A stretch of 64,000 nucleotides of DNA. Source: Planococcus versutus (GTDB taxonomy: Bacteria; Bacillota; Bacilli; Bacillales_A; Planococcaceae). The notes beneath the pieces were generated by a model. The model was not told where the DNA came from, searched no databases, and worked only from the letters and a program-made list of their open reading frames with translations. Below, piece after piece: positions 45,210-53,622 of this stretch. The DNA lies in the NCBI RefSeq assembly GCF_001186155.3, contig NZ_CP016540.2, positions 744,001-808,000 of the forward strand, written 5' to 3'. Made by a program: the position numbers and the translations under genes. The first letter of the stretch is position 1. Every line of letters starts with the position of its first letter.

Positions 45210-45323
45210 TATCGATTCTCCTTCTTTAACTAGGGTTTACTTTCATTATACCCTCTTGAACAGACGAACATGTTTCAGCTGTTCGAGCAACCATTTAGAA
45301 GATCTGAAAGAGACAGCAGAGCT

Positions 45324-45540
45324 ATGGTAATAAGGCAGGTTATCTCCACCAACACGCCATTTGGAGCGGACACATTAAACGGTTCGGCATTTCTGGAATT
45401 TGGAAAATAAGTGCTTGAGGTGCTGAATGCGGCACCGCAAGCTGAAATTGACGAAATGGTGCGGTTTTTTCAAACAAGGCTATTACGAATACATGAAAAA
45501 GAACCAGTGGATCGAGCTGAATAAACCAGCTGTCATGTAA
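45324..45540 (+). pseudogene. Decayed gene, internal stop and frameshift
   Basis: ATG 45324 opens MVIRQVISTNTPFGADTLN and stops at TAA 45408-45410. The same frame goes on as VLEVLNAAPQAEIDEMVRFF; removing one T from the run at 45465-45470 would continue it as KQGYYEYMKKNQWIELNKP and end at TAA 45538. The joined text reads as one protein tail with two lesions. I cannot name the family. Confidence 0.45.
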
Positions 45541-45573
45541 GGACTTAATTATCTACTTCAAGTAAGTGTCTGA

Positions 45574-45720
45574 AAAACCCTAATAGTTATTGTCACAATC
45601 CATGTTAGTTTTGCATATCCAATCGTCCGAAAGCGTTTACTGATTTTCGGTGTGACAAACGAGATTACATGGTTGCTCTCATTTATTGGAGTAGTGTTTG
45701 CTTTTACAGCTAGTTATTGA
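45574..45720 (+). pseudogene. Remnant of a membrane protein
   Basis: 48 codons open without a start codon after a TGA: IHVSFAYPIVRKRLLIFGV and EITWLLSFIGVVFAFTASY, two membrane-type helices joined by a charged turn, then TGA. It looks like the C-terminal end of a lost membrane gene. Unknown family. Confidence 0.35.
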
Positions 45721-45779
45721 ATTATTTATCGCTTAACTTCTCGGGTTTATTACAGCATTGTTAAATAGATTAGAAAAAA

Positions 45780-45822
45780 ATCAACCGGCTAGTGAACCTA
45801 CAGTCTACTAGCCGATTTTTTG
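45780..45822 (+). terminator. Terminator upstream of the OYE gene
   Basis: CGGCTAGT pairs with ACTAGCCG, followed by ATTTTTTG. It probably belonged to the decayed gene upstream. Confidence 0.75.
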
Positions 45823-45886
45823 CAGATAAAACTAGGCTTGCAGGAGTCTTCAGATGGGTAAAGAACTAGAATAAGGAGGGATTTAG

Positions 45887-47008
45887 ATGACGATTACAAC
45901 TCAATTTCTATTCGAACCATTTACGTTTACATCTGGACTAACCGTTAAAAACCGAATTTTGATGGCACCGATGACCACTTCATCTTCGGATTCTAGTGGT
46001 GATGTCACAAAAGAAGAACTGATTTATTATAAACGCCGTGCTGAAAGTGGACTGGGTGCTGTTATTACTGCCTGTGCACATGTCGAACCACTTGGTGTAG
46101 GGTTTCCGAGTCCATTCGGAGCAGACAGCGATGACCGCATTGATAGCCTCACACGACTAGCTACAGCTATTCGTGAAGGCGGAGCTAAAGCCATTTTGCA
46201 GATTTATCACGCAGGACGTATGTCAAATGAAGACTTATTAAAAGGCAACAAACCAGTTTCAGCAAGTGCTGTAGCAGCACTACGTCCAAATGCCGCTACA
46301 CCTCGAGAAATGAATTCTGAAGAAATTGAGGCAACAATTGAGGCATTTGGTGAAGCGACAAGACGTGCAATTGAAGCAGGATTTGATGGAGTGGAGATTC
46401 ACGGTGCTAATACGTATTTGCTTCAGCAATTTTTCTCGCCGCATTCTAATAGACGCACCGATAAATGGGGAGGGGATATTGTTTCACGTATGAACTTTCC
46501 ACTAGCAGTAATCGAATCGATCCAACAAGCCGTCAATAAGTATGCCGATCAACCATTTGTTGTAGGATATCGTGTTAGTCCAGAAGAAAGAGAAGAGCCT
46601 GGTATTACACTAGATGAGACATTAGCTTTCCTAACCGCTATTGTCGATCAAGGCGTTGACTATATTCACGTATCGGTCGGACGATTTTTTGGTGGCTCGA
46701 TTCGCGAAGAGGATAGCCGCTCGCGTGTTGAAATTATTCAACAGCATATTGGCAGTCGTGTACCGGTTATTGGAGTAGGTGGCTTGCAAACACTAGATCA
46801 TGTAAAAGAGGCATTAGAAGTTACTCCGTTAGTATCTCTTGGTCATGCGTTAATTATGGATCCTGACTGGCTCTCGAAAGTTCAAAAAAGTCGAGATGAG
46901 GAAATTTTTCAAGCAATCTATTTGAGTAAAAAACAACAGCTAGCTATTCCTGAAAACTTATGGAACATGGTGACGAATGCACCGGGTTGGTTCCGAGTCG
47001 AAGAGTAA
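45887..47008 (+). CDS. NADH:flavin oxidoreductase, old yellow enzyme family
   Basis: 373-residue FMN-dependent TIM-barrel enzyme. Family marks: KNRILMAPMTTSS at the N-terminus, LQIYHAGRMS, the substrate-binding HGANTYLLQQFFSP (His and Asn pair) with HSNRRTDKWGG, and VIGVGGLQT in the phosphate-binding part. It reduces activated double bonds; B. subtilis YqiG has the same pattern. AAGGAGGG before the ATG. Physiological substrate unknown. Confidence 0.88.
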   Translation: MTITTQFLFEPFTFTSGLTVKNRILMAPMTTSSSDSSGDVTKEELIYYKRRAESGLGAVITACAHVEPLGVGFPSPFGADSDDRIDSLTRLATAIREGGAKAILQIYHAGRMSNEDLLKGNKPVSASAVAALRPNAATPREMNSEEIEATIEAFGEATRRAIEAGFDGVEIHGANTYLLQQFFSPHSNRRTDKWGGDIVSRMNFPLAVIESIQQAVNKYADQPFVVGYRVSPEEREEPGITLDETLAFLTAIVDQGVDYIHVSVGRFFGGSIREEDSRSRVEIIQQHIGSRVPVIGVGGLQTLDHVKEALEVTPLVSLGHALIMDPDWLSKVQKSRDEEIFQAIYLSKKQQLAIPENLWNMVTNAPGWFRVEE

Positions 47009-47044
47009 TGCAAATGTGAGCGAAGTAAGTAGAATGAACTTCTC

Positions 47045-47086
47045 AAAAATAGCGTGACCTGGAATTTATCCGGGTCGCGCTGTTCT
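47045..47086. terminator. Bidirectional terminator
   Basis: AGCGTGACC pairs with GGTCGCGCT, with a clearer T-run on the minus strand, so it mainly ends the leftward STAS gene. Confidence 0.65.
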
Positions 47087-47104
47087 AGTTGTAGATAAAA
47101 CGTG

Positions 47105-48118
47105 TCAAACGATTTTCCGACCGCTGCGGCCTAACGCATAATAAATGCCGTGCTGAAGGCTTTGAAGGGATTCAAAGTTTTTTAAGCTGTTTTGTGACTG
47201 CGCAATCACTATTGCCAGTTCAGGTGAAATGCCGACCAAAATGACTTCCGTTCCTAAAAGTCTTGCAGAAGCTCCAAGTTTATCGATTAAGGAAGCTGTA
47301 TGTTCTGTAATCTGCTGATTTAAACCAGTCAAATCAACTAATAAGTATTGAGCTTTGTGTTTTGGAAGCTCACTTAAAGTTTTAACGATTAAATCTTCTG
47401 TCCGTTGTTCATCATAACTACCAATCATCGGTACGACAATAATGCCTTCAAGCACAGGAATAATCGGAGAAGAAAGCTCTCGGACTAAATTTTGCAGTGA
47501 TTTTGTATGCTCGTCTACGAGTGCTTCCAGTTTTTGAATTTGATCAGCTTCTTGTTTCCGAGACAGCTCGCGAATGTTTTGCTGAACGGTTACTTCGGAA
47601 GGGAAATATTCGACGACGCTATAAGAGGTACTATCGTTTTGATACTGAATGGTTTTATACCAGAAGTTGATACCAAACAGACCTGTCAATACACCCGCAT
47701 AATGAGAAGGGACGAATATGCCTTCTGCGCCTTTGTTATTCAACAAGTTCATTTTATATTCCCAGTCGTTTTGGATATGTAATGTAAAGGTGTTGTGTTT
47801 AGTGTCCATTTTGACGATTGCAACTTTTCCCCAACCAGCAGGAGCATATGTATTGGAAATCCATTCGACAACGTTAGACGTGTCAATTTGTTTTAAGCTT
47901 TTAAATCCTTCGCCGACAATAACTCCTTGGCGGAATCCTGTTGTTTCTAGTACAAGTTGTGTTGCTTCCACACCTGAAATGTCTTTGATCGTATCAAAAA
48001 AAGTTTCCATGGCAGAAATCCAAAAGAAAACAACATCTCTACCTTCAAAAAGCGCTTCTCCTGTTTCTAAATTCCATTGTAATTCAATGCCACCAACAAC
48101 TTTATTTATTTTGCTCAT
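47105..48118 (-). CDS. V4R-like sensor with STAS domain (RsbR-like)
   Basis: 337 residues. The N-terminal half (about 20-170) resembles the V4R/XylR-N small-molecule sensor fold (ETTGFRQGVIVGEGF, APAGWGKVAIV, VPSHYAGVLTGLFG). A short coiled linker follows, then a C-terminal STAS domain (about 210-330) with LSSPIIPVLEGIIVVPMIG and LLVDLTGLNQ, as in RsbR stressosome proteins; DLTG keeps the Thr that is phosphorylated in RsbR, while the second site (SPELAIVI) has no Thr. It may feed a chemical signal into the sigma-B pathway. GGAGG ten bases before the ATG. Single gene. Confidence 0.7.
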   Translation of the reverse strand: MSKINKVVGGIELQWNLETGEALFEGRDVVFFWISAMETFFDTIKDISGVEATQLVLETTGFRQGVIVGEGFKSLKQIDTSNVVEWISNTYAPAGWGKVAIVKMDTKHNTFTLHIQNDWEYKMNLLNNKGAEGIFVPSHYAGVLTGLFGINFWYKTIQYQNDSTSYSVVEYFPSEVTVQQNIRELSRKQEADQIQKLEALVDEHTKSLQNLVRELSSPIIPVLEGIIVVPMIGSYDEQRTEDLIVKTLSELPKHKAQYLLVDLTGLNQQITEHTASLIDKLGASARLLGTEVILVGISPELAIVIAQSQNSLKNFESLQSLQHGIYYALGRSGRKIV

Positions 48119-48262
48119 GTTATAAATTCCTCCATTATAGTAAAATTGGGGTAAAGAACAAAAATCACAAACTGCCTTTAACTATTCCCCAAACAACAAA
48201 AATTATGTCTCATTAAAAAACTATTTATAGCACGAATAATCGGAAATAAATGCCATCAGCTT

Positions 48263-49156
48263 TTAACTTAGTCGTTTAAAGGGATAAACAACAGTTGTGA
48301 GCTTTTCCGACACGTCCCAAAGCTTGCGAGAAATTTCAGAATCAGTTGCATTGTCGTGAGGTGTTCCTAACGTGGGATAGCCTCTTCGTTGAAACTGGGC
48401 AACTGGCCCGATGTATTCGCCTCCTATAAGGCTGGTTTCAGTCGCAGCATAAATTGCTGACAGTGCTCCCATACTAGGTGATTGAAGAAAAAGGTTAGCG
48501 ACACGTTTAACAGTAGCTGGAATTTCCCAACTGCCAAGTTTTAAAATATTGGTGGCAGAAACACCAGGATGACAAGCCACGCTAATTGTCTGACAGCCAT
48601 GTTCTTTAAAGCGCTTATCTAACTCTAGCGCAAAATATAAATTAGCTAACTTGCTTTGGTTATAGAATTTTTTTGCCTGATAACCCTTGGATCCATCAAG
48701 GTTATCAAAGTCGATTGTGCCGCGGCTATGTGCTCGACTGCTAACAGTCACGACACGTGAACCGGCAGTGTTTGTTAGTAAAGGCAAAAGCAAACCTGTC
48801 AAAGCAAAATGGGCAAGATGATTGCTGCCAAACTGCAGTTCAAAGCCGTCTGTCGTTTTTGAAAAAGGAGGTGCCATAATTCCTGCATTGTTAATTAACA
48901 AATCTAGTTTATCGAAGGCTTTGCTGAATTGTTCAGTAAACTTCCGAACCGTTTCAAGGTCAGCCAAATCCAGCTTCATGACATCAATTTGAGCAGAAGG
49001 ATAAAGGGCCAGTAAAGTCGCGCGCGCTTGAGCTCCTTTTTTCGTATTGCGGACAGCTAGAATAACTTGTGCGTCCAGTGCTAGCAGACCTTTTGCCGTT
49101 TCAAAGCCGATACCGCTATTGCCACCTGTGATGATGGCTGTTTTTCCTATGAGCAA
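48263..49156 (-). CDS. Short-chain dehydrogenase/reductase, retinol-dehydrogenase-like
   Basis: 297-residue NAD(P)-dependent oxidoreductase: TGGNSGIG at 10-17, NNAGIMAPPF, Ser of VVTVSSRAHS and YNQSKLAN active-site Tyr/Lys. The Arg after the cofactor strand (AVRN) favours NADPH. TTG start behind AAAGGAAG. It is a close paralogue of the gene at 49899-50795, with the same order of motifs and nearly the same length. Substrate unknown. Confidence 0.87.
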   Translation of the reverse strand: MLIGKTAIITGGNSGIGFETAKGLLALDAQVILAVRNTKKGAQARATLLALYPSAQIDVMKLDLADLETVRKFTEQFSKAFDKLDLLINNAGIMAPPFSKTTDGFELQFGSNHLAHFALTGLLLPLLTNTAGSRVVTVSSRAHSRGTIDFDNLDGSKGYQAKKFYNQSKLANLYFALELDKRFKEHGCQTISVACHPGVSATNILKLGSWEIPATVKRVANLFLQSPSMGALSAIYAATETSLIGGEYIGPVAQFQRRGYPTLGTPHDNATDSEISRKLWDVSEKLTTVVYPFKRLS

Positions 49157-49344
49157 AGTAACACTTCCTTTGTTTCTAAGACTGGAGTTGCTGTTTATTA
49201 TTTTAGCCGTTTTATGAACGATTTGGAATCTTTGCTAATAAAAAAGTGTATGGTTTTTATTATTTATTCGTTGAGCTGAGCGGTAGAATGGAGAGAGATC
49301 TATAGAGGTTTCGATTCGTATACTGAAGAAATGAGGTTAGGTAA

Positions 49345-49827
49345 ATGGGGTATGTAGAAGAATTGCGAGCGGTGGTGGGGCATAGGCCATTGATTCTCGT
49401 TGGTTCTGTCGTCGTAATTGTTGATGAAGAAGGCCGTTTGCTGCTAGAAGAAAGGAAATTTCCAGAAGGTTTGTGGGGGCTTCCCGGTGGACTGATGGAA
49501 CTCGGGGAATCTACAGAAGACACAGCCAAACGAGAAGTCATGGAAGAGACTGGTTTAGCGATTGACGAGTTGAAATTGATCAATGTCTACTCCGGGCCCA
49601 AGCATTTTGTAGTAGCCAAAAATGGCGATGAGTTTTATGTGGTCACGACGGCTTATTATTCAAATAAATTTCACGGTGAATTGATTGTTGATCAAAAAGA
49701 ATCGTTGAGCTTTAAGTTTTTTGGTCCAGACAAATTGCCAGATAGACTGGTCGGTAGTCACCGCGTCGTAATCGAAGACTACCTTAACAACTCTAACCAC
49801 TCTGTCAGAATAATAGTTACTAAATGA
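49345..49827 (+). CDS. Nudix hydrolase
   Basis: 160 residues with a complete Nudix box at about 49-71 (GLMELGE, then REVMEETGL), the metal-binding Gx5Ex7REVxEE. It hydrolyses a nucleoside diphosphate derivative, possibly a damaged nucleotide. The start codon is ATG within AAATGGGG. It lies on the opposite strand between two paralogous dehydrogenases. Confidence 0.88.
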   Translation: MGYVEELRAVVGHRPLILVGSVVVIVDEEGRLLLEERKFPEGLWGLPGGLMELGESTEDTAKREVMEETGLAIDELKLINVYSGPKHFVVAKNGDEFYVVTTAYYSNKFHGELIVDQKESLSFKFFGPDKLPDRLVGSHRVVIEDYLNNSNHSVRIIVTK

Positions 49828-49854
49828 TAAAGAAATAATCTTTAAAGCAAAGAA

Positions 49855-49895
49855 AAAAGCCACTTTCAGTTTATTAATGAAAGTGGCTTCTCTTA
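49855..49895. terminator. Bidirectional terminator
   Basis: AGCCACTTTCA pairs with TGAAAGTGGCT, flanked by an A-run and TCTCTT. Confidence 0.82.
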
Positions 49896-49898
49896 TAA

Positions 49899-50795
49899 TC
49901 AGGCTTTGCTGAAGTCAAATTGGACACCTGTCAGCTTTTCTGACACTTCCCAAAGTTTTTGAGAAACTGCATGGTCACTAGCCGATGCATGAGGCGTGTC
50001 TAACGTTGGATAGCCCTTACGTTGACCTTTGCCATCAGGACCAATATACTCGCCGCCTGTAAGTCGTAAATCGGTAGCTGCATAAATAGTCGGCAAAGCA
50101 CCCATAGCTGGAGGTTGCAAGAAGTTATGCATGAGCGACTTCATCAGTTTGGGGGCATCTCGTTTACCGAATTTAAAAAGATTGGTCGCAGAAATTCCGG
50201 GATGGCAAGCAATACTCATGGGTTGCAGATTATGCTCTTTCAAGCGTTTATCCAATTCCTGCGCAAATAGTAGATTTGCTAGTTTACTTTGACCGTAAAA
50301 CTTCATGGCTTTGTAGCCTTTTGTACCGTCGAGATTATCGAAGTCGATTTTAGCCCCTTTATGAGCAAGGCTACTGACAGTTACGACGCGTGAATGTGGT
50401 GTTTTTTTTAGTACAGGTAGCAACAGCCCTGTTAACGCAAAATGACCAAGATGATTACTACCGAATTGCAGTTCAAATCCGTCTTTGGTTTTTGAGTAAG
50501 GCGGTGTCATGACACCAGCATTATTAATAAGTAAATCGAGTGAATCATACTGGTTTGTAAAACTCTCTGCAAATGATCGAACGCTTGCAAGATCTGCCAA
50601 GTCGAGTTTTATTACGGTTACAAGTGCTGCGCTATTCGCATCAAGAATCGAATTGCGAGCAGCCTTTCCTTTTTCTAAATTGCGCACAGCCATAATGATT
50701 TGCGCGCCGCGGTCTGCAAAAACTGTAGCTGCTTCTAAGCCGATACCGCTATTGGCTCCTGTAATGATGGCTGTCTTTCCGGTTAACTGTTTCAA
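49899..50795 (-). CDS. Short-chain dehydrogenase/reductase, second paralogue
   Basis: 298 residues: TGANSGIG at 10-17, NNAGVMTPPYSKTKDGFELQ, VVTVSSLAHKG and YGQSKLANLLF. Nearly every motif is shared with the protein at 48263-49156, including the C-terminal GGEYIGP, RRGYPTL/RKGYPTL and KLWEVSEKLT, so this is a local duplication with divergence. TTG start with AGGAG upstream. Substrate unknown. Confidence 0.87.
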   Translation of the reverse strand: MKQLTGKTAIITGANSGIGLEAATVFADRGAQIIMAVRNLEKGKAARNSILDANSAALVTVIKLDLADLASVRSFAESFTNQYDSLDLLINNAGVMTPPYSKTKDGFELQFGSNHLGHFALTGLLLPVLKKTPHSRVVTVSSLAHKGAKIDFDNLDGTKGYKAMKFYGQSKLANLLFAQELDKRLKEHNLQPMSIACHPGISATNLFKFGKRDAPKLMKSLMHNFLQPPAMGALPTIYAATDLRLTGGEYIGPDGKGQRKGYPTLDTPHASASDHAVSQKLWEVSEKLTGVQFDFSKA

Positions 50796-50947
50796 GCGAT
50801 CAGCTCCTGAATAATGTCATTTGTCGTATGATAAAAATACCATGTTGTAGCTTATGTAACAAATGGTAGGATTCAAAGAACTTTTTTCACATATATTTTA
50901 CTGAAAAAGGGTAGAGGTAAGTATTACAATGAAGTAGGAGCGATAAG

Positions 50948-51697
50948 ATGAAAAAAAATGAAAAAATGGCCGGCTTAGCTTTTTTATTGCTGCTCGGTGG
51001 ATTAGGTCTAGCTGCTTTATTTATTGCGTTGTTTACAGAATTAGCTGAAGAAGTAATAGATAAGGAAGTCGCTCAATTTGATAACTTTATTATTAACGGA
51101 ATGGAAGCCAGAGCAAGTGAAACTTTAGATAAAGTCATGTTTGTCTTTACCGAAATGGGATCAGTTTGGTTTTTGACAGTGTTATCTCTCGTAGTATTAG
51201 GCGTACTAGGATTCAAGATGAAAGACAAATGGGGTGCGTTATTTTTTGTCATTGCAGTCGGAGGCGGTTCGCTTTTAACGGTGTTATTGAAAAATCTATA
51301 CGTCCGTGAACGTCCAAGTATTAATCCCGACATAGACGCAATCGGCTACAGCTTTCCAAGTGGCCATTCGATGGGATCATTGATTTTTTATGGCTTTGTC
51401 ATTTATTTGGTCATACGCACACAGCACCGGCCTTGGATCAAATGGATGACCGTTGCTCTTTTAAGCGCTCTCATTATTATGATTGGCAGTAGTCGAATCT
51501 ATCTCGGTGCTCATTTCCCAAGTGATGTGTTGGGAGGCTATATGGCAGGGCTAATTTGGCTAATATTAAACTTAGTCGCATTAGAATGGATTCAGTGGCA
51601 TGGTAGAAGTTCAGTGCCGCCAGTTCATGCGTTGCGTAAACTGTTAGGACCATTGTATAGAACCGTACGAACAAAAATACCTTTTTTCAATAAGTAA
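50948..51697 (+). CDS. PAP2-family phosphatase
   Basis: 249 residues with six helices and the three PAP2 motifs: KNLYVRERP, SFPSGHS and SRIYLGAHFPSD. It dephosphorylates a lipid phosphate, such as phosphatidylglycerol phosphate or undecaprenyl pyrophosphate, on the outer side of the membrane. GGAGCG precedes the ATG. Single gene. Confidence 0.9.
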   Translation: MKKNEKMAGLAFLLLLGGLGLAALFIALFTELAEEVIDKEVAQFDNFIINGMEARASETLDKVMFVFTEMGSVWFLTVLSLVVLGVLGFKMKDKWGALFFVIAVGGGSLLTVLLKNLYVRERPSINPDIDAIGYSFPSGHSMGSLIFYGFVIYLVIRTQHRPWIKWMTVALLSALIIMIGSSRIYLGAHFPSDVLGGYMAGLIWLILNLVALEWIQWHGRSSVPPVHALRKLLGPLYRTVRTKIPFFNK

Positions 51698-51729
51698 ACT
51701 AAAAGAGAAATCTGAGGAAATAGTTTGCT

Positions 51730-51768
51730 AACCACACATTGCCTACAAAAGCAGTATGTGGTTTTTTG
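51730..51768 (+). terminator. Terminator of the PAP2 gene
   Basis: AACCACA with AT pairs to TGTGGTT, followed by TTTTG; inner mismatches. Confidence 0.7.
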
Positions 51769-51825
51769 CGTTAACAATTTTAACTAGTGGGTATTGAATA
51801 ATATTGAATGGAAAGAAGGGATAGG

Positions 51826-52881
51826 ATGAATCGAATATTTGGAATTCTGGTGGCAGTAGGTGTACCTTTGACGATCATCGGGTCTTTTCTCGATTGGCCA
51901 AGCATTGCTATGTTTTTTATTTGCTCTATAAGTGTTGTGGCATTATCAAGTTTCATGGGAAGAGCAACAGAAAGTTTGGCAATTGTTAGTGGTCCTCGTA
52001 TCGGAGGATTGTTAAATGCCACATTTGGAAATGCGGTCGAATTGATCATCTCCATTTTTGCGTTAAAGGCCGGTTTAATTGGTGTGGTTTTAGCTTCTTT
52101 GACGGGTTCTGTACTGGGGAACCTTTTGCTGGTTGTTGGTTTATCGTTTTTTTGTGGAGGCATTAAGTTTAAACGGCAGATGTTTAATGTTCATGACGCT
52201 TCGCATAACTCGGGTTTATTGATTTTTGCAGTTGTCGTAGCATTTGTCATTCCTGAAATTTTTTCAACCACAATGACTGAAACTGAGACCATTCAGTTGA
52301 GTGTTGGCATCTCAATTATTATGATTCTTTTGTATTTGGCTGGGCTCTTTTTCAAACTGGTCACTCACCGCGGCGTTTATAGTCATGCAGATGTAAAACA
52401 AGATTCGGAGCCTGAAGAGCCGGAATGGTCTAAAAAGAAGGCGATGGTTATTCTGCTTATTGCTACTATGATTGTGGCGTATGTTTCTGAAAATCTGGTT
52501 CATACTTTTGAAGAAGTAGGAGAGCAATTTGGCTGGTCGGAATTGTTTATTGGTGTTATTATTGTGGCGATTATTGGAAACGCAGCTGAACACGCTTCGG
52601 CACTTATCATGGCCATGAAGAACAAGATGGACGTAGCAGTAGAAATTGCTATTGGATCCACGCTGCAAATCGCCATGTTTGTAGCGCCAATACTTGTCAT
52701 CATTTCTTTGTTCATGCCGCAGCAAATGCCACTAGTTTTTACGGTTTCAGAGCTAGTCGCAATGATTACCGCAGTATTTCTTGCCATTAATGTTATGAAC
52801 GATGGAGAGTCGAATTGGTTTGAAGGCTTAACGCTACTTGCCGCTTATCTCATTATGGGCATTGGATTTTATTTGTTGTAA
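51826..52881 (+). CDS. cax: Calcium/proton exchanger, CaCA family
   Basis: 351 residues with eleven helices and the two mirrored exchanger motifs GNAVELIISIFALKAG (about residue 72) and GNAAEHASALIMAMKNKMDVAVEIAIGSTLQ (about 251). The acidic loop between the halves (DSEPEEPEW) is also typical. It exports Ca2+ in exchange for protons; B. subtilis YfkE is the model. ATG 51826 with AGAAGGG upstream is preferred to the in-frame ATG 51808. Confidence 0.9.
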   Translation: MNRIFGILVAVGVPLTIIGSFLDWPSIAMFFICSISVVALSSFMGRATESLAIVSGPRIGGLLNATFGNAVELIISIFALKAGLIGVVLASLTGSVLGNLLLVVGLSFFCGGIKFKRQMFNVHDASHNSGLLIFAVVVAFVIPEIFSTTMTETETIQLSVGISIIMILLYLAGLFFKLVTHRGVYSHADVKQDSEPEEPEWSKKKAMVILLIATMIVAYVSENLVHTFEEVGEQFGWSELFIGVIIVAIIGNAAEHASALIMAMKNKMDVAVEIAIGSTLQIAMFVAPILVIISLFMPQQMPLVFTVSELVAMITAVFLAINVMNDGESNWFEGLTLLAAYLIMGIGFYLL

Positions 52882-52899
52882 AGTTCTGGTCATTTAAAA

Positions 52900-52943
52900 A
52901 ACAAGCTATGACCGAAAGACTTTTTCGGTCATAGCTTATTTTA
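52900..52943. terminator. Bidirectional terminator
   Basis: AAGCTATGACCGAAA pairs with TTTCGGTCATAGCTT. Confidence 0.88.
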
Positions 52944-52978
52944 ATGGCAAAATGTAATTACTCAAATCTAGTCAAATT

Positions 52979-53494
52979 TCACTGGATTGTTTCAAAGCTC
53001 TTTTTGATTTCTTCATTACTAAAATGACCGGTCTGGCTTTTAACAAGTGTGCCATCCGAACTGATATAGACGGATGTTGGATAGCCGAGTACGCCATATT
53101 CATCGAAAAATGTACCGCCTTCATCTAATAATACCGTAATATTTTCTGCATTTGGAAACCCTTTAAACCATTTAGTAAAGGATTCGCTACTTTTTTCAGC
53201 GTTAGAGCCTGGCGATACAACGGTCAATACCTCGAAATCAGTTTCTTCACCAGCTAATGTATTTAGTTCTTCCATACCGCTCAAACAAATAGAACACCAA
53301 GAAGCCCAAAATTTTATATAAACTTTTTGTCCAGCATAGTCTGCAAGGTTTTGTTTGTTTCCTTCCAAATCGAGCAATTCAAAAGAAGGAGCTAGATTTT
53401 TAGTGTTTGCTTCACTTTCTGGTGAAGAACTCGAACATGCGCCTAATCCAAGAACTATGGTAAATAATAAAATTATTTTTAAAAATGTTTTCAT
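52979..53494 (-). CDS. TlpA/ResA-type thioredoxin-like lipoprotein
   Basis: 171 residues. Lipoprotein signal with lipobox LGLGAC, Ser-rich linker, then a thioredoxin fold with active site FWASWCSIC and cis-Pro loop GVLGYPTSV. It should reduce or exchange disulfides outside the membrane, for instance in cytochrome c maturation or as a partner of a methionine sulfoxide reductase. ATG 53494 is preferred because GAGG is eight bases upstream; another ATG is three codons earlier. Confidence 0.87.
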   Translation of the reverse strand: MKTFLKIILLFTIVLGLGACSSSSPESEANTKNLAPSFELLDLEGNKQNLADYAGQKVYIKFWASWCSICLSGMEELNTLAGEETDFEVLTVVSPGSNAEKSSESFTKWFKGFPNAENITVLLDEGGTFFDEYGVLGYPTSVYISSDGTLVKSQTGHFSNEEIKKSFETIQ

Positions 53495-53585
53495 CTTGAC
53501 CATCCTCTACAATCGATTGCTTACTACTTTACTGTAGTGACATCATATAATGAAAATCTAATAAAATACATTCAGACAACTTGAT

Positions 53586-53622
53586 AAACGCCCATCTTCA
53601 TGTGAAAATGGGCGTTTTGTTA
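53586..53622. terminator. Terminator of the second LtaS-family gene
   Basis: AAACGCCCAT and TTCA pair with TGAA and ATGGGCGTTT; T-tract is modest on both strands. Confidence 0.7.

Noticed and set aside
53495..53503. Longer start of the TlpA-type lipoprotein
   Set aside because: The earlier ATG lies within the GAGG ribosome region that fits ATG 53494.
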